This document shows positions 37,256 to 46,023 of a DNA stretch of 64,000 bases, piece after piece. The notes under the pieces are model-generated. The model was not told the origin of the DNA and did no database searches. It worked only from the letters and a program-made list of their open reading frames with translations. How positions within the stretch are numbered: the first letter of the stretch is position 1; the number at the start of each line of letters is the position of its first letter. The position numbers and the translations under genes were made by a program. This DNA comes from Monoglobus pectinilyticus (GTDB lineage: Bacteria; Bacillota; Clostridia; Monoglobales; Monoglobaceae): the NCBI RefSeq assembly GCF_002874775.1, contig NZ_CP020991.1:2042451-2106450 (forward strand), written 5' to 3'.

Positions 37256-37542
37256 AATATTTCACTCCAGAATTGCCATATTTCTGAAAAAAATCCACAA
37301 ATGCTGTTCCAGAGACCAATAAAGTCAAAATTATATCTTACAGCTCTTCCAAGAGCGGATATACAGTTTCGTCCAAACTCGAATCCCGACCTGTTTATAA
37401 GTATACCGCCGATTATTATTACCGCCACGGCGATAGATTGTTTTAATATAAGTTTCATTCTTAATTCAAAACGGTCATTCTTTATATTGTTCTTGCGGTT
37501 TGGCTCGGAAAAAGAACCTCTTCTCCTCAGTTCTTCTCTCAT
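37252..37542 (-). CDS. Small membrane protein in spoIVFA position
   Basis: 96 residues. A basic N-terminus is followed by one transmembrane segment (SIAVAVIIIGGILI, about 35-48) and an aromatic-rich C-terminus (IWQFWSEIF). It lies immediately upstream of, and overlaps, the SpoIVFB-like gene. That matches SpoIVFA, which holds SpoIVFB inactive, but the usual C-terminal M23/LytM-like domain is absent. Named by context only. Confidence 0.6.
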   Translation of the reverse strand: MREELRRRGSFSEPNRKNNIKNDRFELRMKLILKQSIAVAVIIIGGILINRSGFEFGRNCISALGRAVRYNFDFIGLWNSICGFFSEIWQFWSEIF

Positions 37543-37758
37543 ACTATATTTATAATATAACCGTGCGGTTATATTATTTCCTCCTTTCCGTTTGAGTATA
37601 TATAAGTATATTGAATTGAGGAGACAAGTATGACCTTTTAAATTGGATTTATTTTTATGGTATCGTAATGAGATTATCTTATATTTAAATGTATAGTTCA
37701 GAAACCATCGGATAATATGCCTTATAGATATATATATTAATTGTTGGGTGATTATATA

Positions 37759-37778
37759 TAGTTAGCAAACACTAACTA
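37759..37778. promoter_or_regulatory. DtxR-type palindrome 1 upstream of feo
   Basis: tagttagcaaacactaacta has gttag/ctaac half-sites in the spacing of DtxR/IdeR-family boxes. It lies 90 bp upstream of the feo -35. Confidence 0.5.
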
Positions 37779-37846
37779 TGTTTTGCCTTTTATTTTTAAC
37801 AAAATTATGCAAATAGCCAAAAAAACACTTTTTTATTAGAATTTGC

Positions 37847-37875
37847 TTGACAGGTTTATGGAGCGATGATATACT
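37847..37875 (+). promoter_or_regulatory. Sigma-A promoter of feo operon
   Basis: Consensus TTGACA (37847-37852), exactly 17 bp, TATACT (37870-37875). The leader of about 110 nt contains two palindromes, and AGGAGGGG precedes feoA. Confidence 0.8.
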
Positions 37876-37884
37876 TTTTATAGA

Positions 37885-37902
37885 GGTTAGCGCGAGCTAA
37901 CT
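37885..37902. promoter_or_regulatory. DtxR-type palindrome 2 over the feo start site
   Basis: ggttagcgcgagctaact lies 10 bp after the -10, so a bound repressor would cover the transcription start. Iron-dependent repression is inferred. Confidence 0.6.
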
Positions 37903-37918
37903 ATATTTTATACCGTAT

Positions 37919-37936
37919 GGTTAGTATTAGCTAACT
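37919..37936. promoter_or_regulatory. DtxR-type palindrome 3 in feo leader
   Basis: ggttagtattagctaact has the same half-sites as box 2, starting 34 bp further downstream (about three helical turns). Confidence 0.6.
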
Positions 37937-37989
37937 AATATCAATTTAAATATAATAAAAATAAGATATTTTTTGAAAGGAGGGGAACC

Positions 37990-38202
37990 ATGATGCCTTT
38001 ATCTATGGCTGTGATTGGTGAAAAGAAGAGGGTTATAAAAGTGGGCGGTAAGGATGAAGTCAGAAGGTTTCTTCAAAATCTGGGATTCGTTGAGGGGGCA
38101 GAAATAACTGTCGTTTCTGAGTTATCAGGCAATATGATTATCAATGTTAAAGATACCAGGATAGCTATTGATAAATCAATGGCAAACAGAATCATGGTTT
38201 AA
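37990..38202 (+). CDS. feoA: FeoA-domain ferrous iron transport protein (first copy)
   Basis: 70-residue SH3-like FeoA protein that supports the FeoB iron channel. Motifs: FLQNLGFVEGAEITVVSELSG and IINVKDTRIAID. The start is ATG 37990 or 37993 after AGGAGGGG. First gene of a feoA-feoA-feoB operon behind iron-type operators. Confidence 0.85.
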   Translation: MMPLSMAVIGEKKRVIKVGGKDEVRRFLQNLGFVEGAEITVVSELSGNMIINVKDTRIAIDKSMANRIMV

Positions 38203-38223
38203 AAATTAAAAGGAGATGTTAAA

Positions 38224-38445
38224 ATGAGAACGTTAAGAGACGCGAAAGTTGGGGAGACTGTCAGAATTTCAAAGCTCCGCGGAGAAGGTGCGGTTAAGAG
38301 AAGAATTATGGACATGGGTATAACTAAAGGAACTGATGTTTTTGTCCGCAAACTGGCTCCGCTGGGGGATCCGGTTGAAATTTCGGTTAGGGGCTACGAG
38401 CTTTCTATCAGAAAGTCAGACGCCGAAATGATTGAAGTAAACTAA
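38224..38445 (+). CDS. feoA: FeoA-domain ferrous iron transport protein (second copy)
   Basis: 73 residues, canonical FeoA: KLRGEGAVKRRIMDMGITKG and APLGDPVEISVRGYELSIRK. AAAGGAG lies ahead of the ATG, 21 bp after the first feoA. Two unlike FeoA proteins before one FeoB is common in Clostridia. Confidence 0.92.
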   Translation: MRTLRDAKVGETVRISKLRGEGAVKRRIMDMGITKGTDVFVRKLAPLGDPVEISVRGYELSIRKSDAEMIEVN

Positions 38446-38498
38446 AATTATTTGGTTGCAGCCGGTTCAAACGGTTGTAATATAGGAGGTAAATGCAG

Positions 38499-40670
38499 AT
38501 GTCAATAAAAATTGCGCTTGCCGGAAATCCTAATTCCGGGAAAACAACAATGTTCAATGCCCTTACGGGTGCGAACCAGTTTGTGGGAAACTGGCCGGGA
38601 GTAACTGTTGAGAAAAAAGAGGGAAAGCTAAAAGGCCATAAAGATGTAGGTATTATGGATTTGCCTGGAATATATTCGCTTTCTCCGTATACTCTTGAAG
38701 AGGTGGTAGCTAGAAACTATTTGATTAATGATAATCCTGATGTGATTTTGAATATCGTAGACGGCAGTAATATTGAGCGTAATTTATATTTGACAACTCA
38801 GCTTATTGAACTTGGAATTCCTGTTGTTGTCGCTGTTAACATGATGGACGTAGTTGAAAAGAGCGGCGATACAATAGATTTCGGTAAGCTGGGAAAAGAG
38901 CTGGGATGCGAAGTAGTTCCGGTTTCGGCTTTGAAAGGAAATGGAGTAAAGGAAGCCGCGGAGAAAGCTGTAAAGACAGCGAAAAGAAACAGCGGCGTTA
39001 AGATATTACATAGTTTTGACAACCGTCTTGAAGAGTGGCTGTCAGAAATCGAAAAAAGAATTGGTATAAATGTTCCTGATGAACAAAAGAGATTCTATGC
39101 TATAAAGCTTTTTGAGGGCGATAATAAAATTAGGAATTTAATGAATATAGTTCCTGATGTCTCGGATATAGTGTCTAAAGCTGAAAAAGAATTGGATGAT
39201 GACGCTGAAAGTATTATCACAGACGCCAGATACAAGTACATATCGTCAATTATTGGCGGATGTTATAAGAAAAATAAGAAGAAAAAGCTTACAGCTTCTG
39301 ATAAAATAGACAGAGTGGTAACAAACCGCTGGCTGGCACTGCCGATTTTCGCTGTTGTTATGTTGATAGTGTATTATGTGTCGGTAACCACTGTAGGTGC
39401 TTGGGCCACTGACTGGGCAAATGACGGTGTTTTTGGCGAAGGCTGGAATTTATTTGGCATTTGGGTTCCGGGAATACCGGTTTTGTTGGAAAACCTGCTA
39501 AATGCAATAGGTACCGCTGATTGGATAAACAGTCTTATCCTTGAAGGTATAGTTGCCGGAGTCGGAGCTGTTCTTGGATTTGTGCCTCAGATGCTTGTAT
39601 TGTTTATATTCCTTGCGTTTTTAGAAGGCTGCGGATATATGGCAAGAATTGCATTTATTATGGATAGAATTTTTAGAAAGTTTGGTTTGTCAGGCAAATC
39701 GTTTATACCTATGCTGATAGGAAGCGGTTGTGGTGTTCCGGGTATTATGGCCTCACGAACTATCGAGAATGACCGCGACAGGAAGATGACTATAATGACT
39801 ACCACATTTATACCCTGCGGAGCTAAGCTGCCGATTATAGCATTGATAGCAGGAGCTCTGTTCGGCGGGGCATGGTGGGTTGCACCAAGCGCCTATTTTG
39901 TTGGTATAGCGGCTATTGTGGTTTCAGGTATTATTCTTAAAAAGACAAAGATGTTTTCCGGGGATCCGGCTCCGTTTGTTATGGAGCTGCCGCAGTATCA
40001 TCTGCCGACAGTGACAAATGTTTTAAGAAGTATGTGGGAACGCGGCTGGTCGTTTATAAAGAAAGCCGGAACAATAATATTGCTGTCAACCATAGTTCTA
40101 TGGTTCCTTCAGGGCTTTGGATTTGAGGATGGAAGCTTTGGAATGGTAGAAGACTTAAATAACTCAGTGCTTGCAAAGATAGGCGGAGTTATCGCCCCAA
40201 TATTTGCGCCTCTTGGATGGGGTGACTGGAAAGCCGCTGTTGCCGCTGTTACAGGTTTGATTGCGAAAGAGAATGTTGTCGGAACTTTCGGAGTTTTATA
40301 TGGGTTTGGCGAAGTTGCAGAAGACGGAGCAGAGATTTGGGGCTCCTTAGCTGCAAGCTATACCGCGATAGCAGCTTACTCTTTCTTAGTGTTTAATTTG
40401 CTTTGCGCGCCGTGTTTTGCAGCAATAGGAGCTATTAAGCGCGAGATGAACAGCGCTAAATGGACTTGGTTTGCAATCGGATACCAGACGGTATTTGCTT
40501 ATACTGCAGCCCTTGCAATTTATCAAATCGGAAACTTGTTCACGGGCGGAGAGTTTGGTGTGTGGACGGTGACAGCTCTATTGATTATTTCAGCATTCAT
40601 ATATCTGCTGTTCAGACCCGGAAAAGAATCAAATACCTTAAAGGTTAACAGAAAAGTTATGAGAGTTTAG
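38499..40670 (+). CDS. feoB: Ferrous iron transporter FeoB
   Basis: 723-residue Fe2+ transporter. The cytosolic G-domain has GNPNSGKTT (G1), DLPGIYSLSPYTLEE (G3 region) and NMMD (G4), then a helical spacer and the membrane core with two Gate regions (GSGCGVPGIMASRTIEN; CGAKLPIIALIAG) and a Feo-C segment. ATG 38499 (MSIKIALAG) has better AGGAGG spacing than ATG 38493. The C-terminal half has 9-11 hydrophobic segments. Confidence 0.96.
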   Translation: MSIKIALAGNPNSGKTTMFNALTGANQFVGNWPGVTVEKKEGKLKGHKDVGIMDLPGIYSLSPYTLEEVVARNYLINDNPDVILNIVDGSNIERNLYLTTQLIELGIPVVVAVNMMDVVEKSGDTIDFGKLGKELGCEVVPVSALKGNGVKEAAEKAVKTAKRNSGVKILHSFDNRLEEWLSEIEKRIGINVPDEQKRFYAIKLFEGDNKIRNLMNIVPDVSDIVSKAEKELDDDAESIITDARYKYISSIIGGCYKKNKKKKLTASDKIDRVVTNRWLALPIFAVVMLIVYYVSVTTVGAWATDWANDGVFGEGWNLFGIWVPGIPVLLENLLNAIGTADWINSLILEGIVAGVGAVLGFVPQMLVLFIFLAFLEGCGYMARIAFIMDRIFRKFGLSGKSFIPMLIGSGCGVPGIMASRTIENDRDRKMTIMTTTFIPCGAKLPIIALIAGALFGGAWWVAPSAYFVGIAAIVVSGIILKKTKMFSGDPAPFVMELPQYHLPTVTNVLRSMWERGWSFIKKAGTIILLSTIVLWFLQGFGFEDGSFGMVEDLNNSVLAKIGGVIAPIFAPLGWGDWKAAVAAVTGLIAKENVVGTFGVLYGFGEVAEDGAEIWGSLAASYTAIAAYSFLVFNLLCAPCFAAIGAIKREMNSAKWTWFAIGYQTVFAYTAALAIYQIGNLFTGGEFGVWTVTALLIISAFIYLLFRPGKESNTLKVNRKVMRV

Positions 40671-40680
40671 AGGTGGTTTT

Positions 40681-40830
40681 ATGATTTCAACAATAATAGT
40701 TTCAATTATTCTTTTGGCCATTGTGTCTGCAATAGTAATACACTTGGTCAGGAAGAAAAAACGCGGCAAAGGTTCTTGCGGATGTGGATGCGACAGCTGC
40801 GGAATGTCAAAATATTGTCATAAGGATTGA
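40681..40830 (+). CDS. FeoB-associated Cys-rich membrane protein
   Basis: 49 residues. One transmembrane helix (TIIVSIILLAIVSAIVIHLV), a basic stretch (RKKKRGKG), and a Cys cluster SCGCGCDSCGMSKYC. It starts 10 bp after feoB with AGGTGG upstream. It matches the small proteins habitually found after feoB in Firmicutes, thought to help iron handling. Confidence 0.85.
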   Translation: MISTIIVSIILLAIVSAIVIHLVRKKKRGKGSCGCGCDSCGMSKYCHKD

Positions 40831-40950
40831 ATTTAACGTTTAGAGGAGTTGTGTTATTTTTTAAAGGGGAATGAAAAAATAAAGTTCTTCTGTTCAGATT
40901 TTGTTTGTTTATGTTATGTGAAATTTAGCCATTTTGCAAAGAATAAAGAT

Positions 40951-41004
40951 AAAAAGAACATGTTTTATTTGTGATTGATCATTACATGAAATGTGTTCTT
41001 TTTT
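40951..41004 (+). terminator. Terminator of feo operon
   Basis: aaaaagaacatgttt pairs with aaatgtgttcttttt with minor mismatch across a 25-nt loop, followed by a T-run. Confidence 0.65.
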
Positions 41005-41139
41005 ATTTGTCTAAGAGCTTTATAGTAAATAGGTTACTTTTTTATAATATGGATATGGCATAAAATAATGTAGATTTTTTAAGAAAAAAAGAACGAAAAA
41101 TGGAGGATAGACATAATATGGAAATGAGGGGGTAGTAAT

Positions 41140-42345
41140 ATGTCAACACTTTGTAATGTATGTTATCGTCGTCAAGCACGCTGTCCAAACTGTCATTGCT
41201 GTAAAGCATGCTGTCAGTGCGGCAATTATCCGTGCAACCAGCCTGAAGATGTTTCGTTTACTATTTATGTCCGTAATTGTGTAACCGGCGAACCAATATC
41301 CGGGGCGTCTTATGCAATATGCAAGAATGGAAAAGTAATTGAAACTGTAACATCAGGTACAGATGGTTCGCTGAATTTTTCGTCAATTATGCCGGGGTGC
41401 TACCAATTGGCGGAAGTATCAGCAGCTGACGGATACCAGTTGGATGACAAGGTTCATCAGATAATAGTTGAACCAAACGGAAAGGTAATAATAGACGGAA
41501 AGAGTTCAGAATGCGGTGAGTTATGTAATAATCCGCTTATATCATTATCTTTTTTAAAAGTTAATTCCGTAACAGGTTTGCCAGTACAGGGCGCCGTATT
41601 TACGTTGTCTGATGGTCAGAAAGCGGTATCCGGTATTAATGGCACAGTTAGATTTAACAATCTGTCTCCGGGAAAATACACCTTGGTTGAAAGCAGCGTC
41701 CCGGGTGGATACGTGCCGAATACACGGATTTATTATGTCGAAGTATCTAATTGTGGTAAAATAACAATCAATGGAATTCCTATGGGTGAATTTAAAATAG
41801 AAAATCAGCCGTCTGAAGGACTAACTTTTAAAAAGACTGACCAAAACGGCACATTAGGACTTGTAGGGGCAGAATTTAGACTTTCAAATGGCGCAAGAGC
41901 GGTTTCGGATTATAATGGCAATGTAGACTTTGGCACACTTGTTCCGGGAATATATACCATGAGAGAAACAATAGCGCCTGACGGTTATAAGCTGGATAAT
42001 AAGATGTATGATGTTATTGTGTCTAATAATGGTTCAATAACAGTTAATGGGCTCCCGATTCAGAATTTTAAGGTTTATAATACTCGGGAGGAGCGTAGTC
42101 AGCGTCCGGTCATTACGTCTGTAAGTGAATGTTACAGGGGTGTAAACGGCACCGGTGTTCCGGGGGCTGAAATAACAGTGACATTTTCTGACGGAACTCA
42201 AGTTTATACGGCAGTTGATGTTTGCGGAAACTGGAGTGTAAATGTTCCGGTTAATGTGACAATTACTAAAGGAGACGCAATATTGGCAAAACAAACCGAA
42301 CCCGGTTTGCCGCCGAGTGAAAACGCATTTTTTCTGATTCAATAA
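41140..42345 (+). CDS. Cys-rich protein with SpaA/Cna-B-type prealbumin repeats
   Basis: 401 residues. The first 35 residues hold about ten Cys (CNVCYRRQARCPNCHCCKAC and a few more), suggesting metal binding or disulfide cross-linking. Three prealbumin-like repeats follow (about 45-120, 135-215, 225-305), each with GA.F.LS.G ... L.PG.Y.L.E...P.GY. A C-terminal Ig-like domain (about 315-395) has GAEITVTFSDGTQVYTA. No signal peptide, LPXTG or membrane anchor is visible, unusual for this surface family. A spore-coat or exosporium role is one possibility. GGGGG precedes the ATG. Confidence 0.75.
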   Translation: MSTLCNVCYRRQARCPNCHCCKACCQCGNYPCNQPEDVSFTIYVRNCVTGEPISGASYAICKNGKVIETVTSGTDGSLNFSSIMPGCYQLAEVSAADGYQLDDKVHQIIVEPNGKVIIDGKSSECGELCNNPLISLSFLKVNSVTGLPVQGAVFTLSDGQKAVSGINGTVRFNNLSPGKYTLVESSVPGGYVPNTRIYYVEVSNCGKITINGIPMGEFKIENQPSEGLTFKKTDQNGTLGLVGAEFRLSNGARAVSDYNGNVDFGTLVPGIYTMRETIAPDGYKLDNKMYDVIVSNNGSITVNGLPIQNFKVYNTREERSQRPVITSVSECYRGVNGTGVPGAEITVTFSDGTQVYTAVDVCGNWSVNVPVNVTITKGDAILAKQTEPGLPPSENAFFLIQ

Positions 42346-42377
42346 AATGCAGGCTGAGAAAATAAGTTAAAGTTTTT

Positions 42378-42402
42378 AAACCACAGCTTTTAGCTGTGGT
42401 TT
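42378..42402 (+). terminator. Terminator of SpaA-like gene
   Basis: aaaccacagct / agctgtggttt is a perfect 11-bp stem with a 3-nt loop; only a weak T-tract follows. Confidence 0.65.
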
Positions 42403-42639
42403 ACATATTATAAATATTAATCGGGAAAATAAAATTTTTTATAGTATCTTATTTTTAATGAAATGATTTTTTGCATTCATATAATGGACTAATTTTTGCC
42501 TTTTATATATTTTGAATATATTTTATCAAATTAAGTGAATATATTTCGTTATCTAAAAGCGTTTTTCTGAAACGTGTTACCTGTTAAAATATGGCAAATT
42601 CTGATAAAATTATTCTATATTTTATCAGGAGTGAATTTA

Positions 42640-42933
42640 ATGAACAATATTGAAATGGAAAAGATAGTTAAATCAACATTTGGCGGGCTTTTATATGAAA
42701 TAAGGTCAGAATATGAAATAAGTCAGGAGGTTATGGCTGAGATATGCAGAATCTCCTGCAGGCAGTATGCAAATTTAGAAAATGGAAGATGTGTTCCAAC
42801 AGTATTAAATTTTATTAATATATTAAAAATATTTGATGTCAAAATAGATGATTTTGTAGATAAATTAATAGCTAACGGCTATGTAGTTCCGGATATGGAT
42901 CCAAACAGAGAAATGGATATTGTAAACATTTAA
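42640..42933 (+). CDS. Small XRE-type helix-turn-helix regulator (97 aa)
   Basis: ATG 42640 (MNNIEMEK) follows AGGAGTG; the longer frame from 42574 has no ribosome site. The HTH (about 20-75) reads SQEVMAEICRISCRQYANLENG. No sensor domain. It stands alone between hairpins. Its target is unknown. Confidence 0.75.
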   Translation: MNNIEMEKIVKSTFGGLLYEIRSEYEISQEVMAEICRISCRQYANLENGRCVPTVLNFINILKIFDVKIDDFVDKLIANGYVVPDMDPNREMDIVNI

Positions 42934-43084
42934 GGTTGACTAAGGATGCGAAGTAAGTGTATTTAGAAAGTTTTGATTTAAAGTTTTATTTAAAATACAT
43001 CAATGTTTTTGATATTTATAGAATTATGTATCATAATATACACTCGAAAAATAAGAATGTGTGCCGGCGGGGACAGTCTGCGGT

Positions 43085-43306
43085 ATGATATATAGATATA
43101 CATATGAAAAAGAAAGCTACCATCATATAGACATTGGCAGTTACACGTCGTATGCAGTAAAGGTTTATAAAGACAGCGATTGTGTTGAATACCTACCGGA
43201 TTTATTTGATGAGGCAAAAAAAGCTCTTAGATTTACCAGGTTGTGCGAGGCTCTTTATATGGAACCGAAATATATCTATGATTTTTTAGATATTATTATA
43301 AAATAA
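43085..43306 (+). CDS. Small uncharacterised protein (DUF6514-like)
   Basis: 73 residues from ATG 43085 (MIYRYTYEKESYHHID); an in-frame ATG at 43061 is also possible, and no clear ribosome site helps. The pattern YTSYAVKVYKDSDCVEYLPDL followed by an acidic helix with two-Cys spacing recalls the DUF6514 family of small Clostridia proteins. That assignment is from memory of the pattern and tentative. A good terminator follows 15 bp after the stop, supporting a real gene. Confidence 0.55.
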   Translation: MIYRYTYEKESYHHIDIGSYTSYAVKVYKDSDCVEYLPDLFDEAKKALRFTRLCEALYMEPKYIYDFLDIIIK

Positions 43307-43320
43307 GCAGTGTATATAAA

Positions 43321-43353
43321 AACAGCAGGTCAGTAATATGCTGTCCTGCTGTT
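43321..43353 (+). terminator. Terminator of small protein gene
   Basis: aacagcagg (43321-43329) pairs exactly with cctgctgtt (43345-43353). Confidence 0.6.
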
Positions 43354-43576
43354 GAGGTATGTAAAATTATTTTTAAAAATTAGATACAGTTAGTAATTTA
43401 TTATGAATTTTATGATGTAAGAATTTAGTAAATGTATTATTGAAGCCGTAATATTGTTTCTATTTGCTTTTAATAAATAAGTTTTTTATAATATGAAATT
43501 TGTTTTATATCTTAAATAAAAACTTATATAGTGACTTGTAATCAAAATCACTATTTTTATCTGCCTTATCTTAATA

Positions 43577-44386
43577 TTACAACAAAATGTTCTGAAAATT
43601 ATTATCTGCAAATTCACTTGATTTGTTTAATTCCGCTGAAAACAGCCTGTCATCGGGAAGAAAGCCCAATTTCTTGATATTAGAGGGTTCTAATAATTCT
43701 TGAGGGGTGTATATTTGTATTTTAAATCCAAAAGATTCAAAATGTTTTAAAACATCATTGCCGTAAAGCCGGCAATGATCGTCTTGACCAAAGGCTTTAA
43801 TTCTGGAAGCGGAGGAAGTGATTGTTTTATCCTCAAAAGTTTTTCTGTCTTTCGCAATAGGAATAGAAAACAAAAATTTTCCGTCCGGTTTTAATACTCG
43901 TTTTATTTCTGAGAGCGCAGCATTTTCGTCAGAAATATGTTCCAAAACATGATTGATAATCACGTAGTCAAATGTATTACTCTCAACGGGAAGATTTGTT
44001 ATATCCATAATATAGTCTGCGCGCCCTTTAGCTAAATCACCGGTTATGTAAGTACAATTCGGATTTATCTTTTTTATCTTTTGGGCTATTTGCGGTTCAG
44101 GGGCTATATGCAGAACTTTACATTCAGTTGATAAAATGTCTGTAAAATTCACGATAACATACCATGTCCACCGATATCTGTCTAAAGACTTACAATGAGG
44201 ACACTTACAGTTTTTTCTCCATCCGCCGCCGATAATATTTATCTTTTGAAATATATCCTCATTTTGACCGCAAGGTAAAAAATAGAGAGATTTTTTGCCG
44301 CAAATTATACAGCGTCTCCTGCCAAATGGCAGAGCGGCCAAAAATTGAGTTAACTTATATTTAATTTTATGAGCGAGGGTAAACAT
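43577..44386 (-). CDS. Class I SAM-dependent methyltransferase with zinc-knuckle N-terminus
   Basis: About 269 residues. ATG 44386 (MFTLAHKIK) is 9 nt from AAAGGAG; the GTG at 44395 overlaps it. Two CxxC pairs (CIICGK and CKCPHC, about 25-60) suggest a zinc knuckle. The SAM fold (about 88-200) shows VLHIAPEPQ, DIMDITNLPVESNTFDYV, HVLEHI and RVLKPDGKFLFSIP. The substrate is unknown; related proteins occur in surface-polysaccharide loci, but none is here. Confidence 0.82.
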   Translation of the reverse strand: MFTLAHKIKYKLTQFLAALPFGRRRCIICGKKSLYFLPCGQNEDIFQKINIIGGGWRKNCKCPHCKSLDRYRWTWYVIVNFTDILSTECKVLHIAPEPQIAQKIKKINPNCTYITGDLAKGRADYIMDITNLPVESNTFDYVIINHVLEHISDENAALSEIKRVLKPDGKFLFSIPIAKDRKTFEDKTITSSASRIKAFGQDDHCRLYGNDVLKHFESFGFKIQIYTPQELLEPSNIKKLGFLPDDRLFSAELNKSSEFADNNFQNILL

Positions 44387-44395
44387 AATGACCAC

Positions 44396-44993
44396 TCCTT
44401 TATTTACATTTCAATATAATTATAACATGTTTTTGATAAAAATTAAATATAAGATTTTATAATACTCTATAATTCTACTAAAATATTAATATATTAAACC
44501 ATTATGTTAAAAACCAAACCATTTAATTATTACACAAAAGAATGGGTATGTAGTGAACATCGGAAGGGCGCATTTATGCGCCTCGTTAGGTGAGCTATCA
44601 TCTGAACACGCAGTGTTCAATATATAAAGAAACTATTTATTATAATTAACTTTGTATATGACCCCATATAAAAAAATTTATTATTACATAATAAGGTGTA
44701 TGAACCATTTCTTTTTCTGGCAAGAAAAAGAAACGCTTCACCAAAGAAAAAGTGCTTGCTCGCTTAGGTCGCCTGCGGCTCCAAGGGGCGCTCGCACCCC
44801 GCTCATTTCACCATGAAGCATGGCTTCATGATGAAAAAAGCCCTACTACTTTCCCGTTGACTTTGTGAACTGCCGTGAATAAAGATATTCCGATATATTA
44901 TTTATTTTCTCTAATAAAAACTGTTGTTTTGGCAAACAGCGGTAGGGCGCATTTATGCGCCTCGTTAGGTGCGCAGTCGCGGAATTGTTAATA
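44396..44993. repeat. Repeat block: short unit A1 and long repeat L1
   Basis: 44551-44624 (A1) contains the palindromes gggcgcatttatgcgcc and gaacacgcagtgttc. 44651-44984 (L1) starts at ttgtatatgaccccatata. It includes the stem tttctttttc/gaaaaagaaa, a GC-rich stretch (gctcgcttaggtcgcctg) and the hairpin catgaagcatggcttcatg, and ends with an A-type half unit (gtagggcgcatttatgcgcc). L1 ends 9 bp before the stop codon of the leftward XRE gene. No protein-coding gene. Confidence 0.8.
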
Positions 44994-45251
44994 TTATAAT
45001 TTTGCATGTTCAAACAATTCGCTTAACGGCACTTCAAGTGCTTTCGACAACGAAAATAACATATCTGACGAAATTCCTGTATATCCGTTTTCTATTCTGC
45101 TTATTGTCTCATAATTTATATTCATTCTATCTGCAAGCTGTTGTTGGGTTAATCTTCTTAATTTTCTGAAATAAGATATTGATAATCCTAGATACTTATA
45201 TTCAGTTGAAAATTCAATACACTTATTATTTTTCTTTGTATATGACCCCAT
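44994..45251 (-). CDS. Small XRE-family regulator, cassette 1 (85 aa)
   Basis: The HTH (about 27-80) reads FRKLRRLTQQQLADRMNINY and ISRIENG, then ...LSKALEVPLSELF. The first codons (MGSYTK) are encoded by the conserved edge of the flanking repeat, so the true start may be internal or was captured from the repeat. Its stop codon sits 9 bp from repeat L1. No partner toxin is visible. Confidence 0.7.
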   Translation of the reverse strand: MGSYTKKNNKCIEFSTEYKYLGLSISYFRKLRRLTQQQLADRMNINYETISRIENGYTGISSDMLFSLSKALEVPLSELFEHAKL

Positions 45252-45569
45252 ATAATATTTATTATTTTACTTATAATAGGTGTTTGAACCATTTCTTTTT
45301 CTCGTAAGAAAAAGAAACGCTTCACCAAAGAAAAAGTACTGCTCGCTTAGGTCGCCTAACGGCTCCAAGGGGCGCTCGCACCCCGCTCATTTCACCATGA
45401 AGCATGGCTTCATGATGAAAAAAGCCTTGTAACTTACCCGTTGACTTTGTGAACTGCCGTGAATAAAGATATTCCGATATATTATTTATTTTCTCTAATA
45501 AAACTGTTGTTTTGGCAAACATCGGCAGGGCGCATTTATGCGCCTCGTTAGGTGCGCAGTCGCGGATTT
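45235..45569 (+). repeat. Long repeat L2 (about 335 bp)
   Basis: A near-identical direct copy of 44651-44984 (offset about 585) with small indels. It again ends at gcgcagtcgcgga and ttgttaatat, 2 bp before the stop codon of the next leftward XRE gene. Spurious ORFs inside it were disregarded. Confidence 0.85.
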
Positions 45570-45570
45570 G

Positions 45571-45894
45571 TTAATATCTTTTATTATTATCTTTATAACT
45601 TTCTATAAGATTAATTATCAGTTCTGTATCCTTTTCATTAAGTTTATTTATTCCTTCTATTATTTTATGTATTTTTTCAGGGTACCTTATATTTTCATTA
45701 AAAAATTCGTATGGCGTTATTCCCAAATATCTACATATTTCAAAAAATTCGCTCATGGATGGCATTGCTTTTCCTGATGTTATATGATTTATATATCCTT
45801 GTGAACGTCCCATATCTAAACTCATACATCTTTCTGATACATTTTTTCTCATTCTCAATTCTGTTATTCTTTCTCTTATATAATCCTCAAACAT
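45571..45894 (-). CDS. Small XRE-family regulator, cassette 2 (107 aa)
   Basis: HTH region MRKNVSERCMSLDMGRSQGY, then ITSGKAMPSMSEFFEICRYLG and a C-terminal helix-rich tail (IEGINKLNEKDTELIINLIE). Unlike cassette 1 in sequence, yet it has the same relation to the L repeat. Function unknown. Confidence 0.72.
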   Translation of the reverse strand: MFEDYIRERITELRMRKNVSERCMSLDMGRSQGYINHITSGKAMPSMSEFFEICRYLGITPYEFFNENIRYPEKIHKIIEGINKLNEKDTELIINLIESYKDNNKRY

Positions 45895-46023
45895 TTCGTT
45901 TTCTCCCTATTTACTTTTAAATTAATTATATTATATTTGATTTTTTTATTTGTTGCCATGGAATGGCATGTAGAATATAAGTCATGTCATGTGGAATTAA
46001 ATATAAGTAATGGAGTGTCGCAA

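Noticed and set aside
45322-45522. 66-residue frame on the minus strand within repeat L2
   Set aside because: Lies wholly inside the non-coding repeat and is not kept in the other copies.
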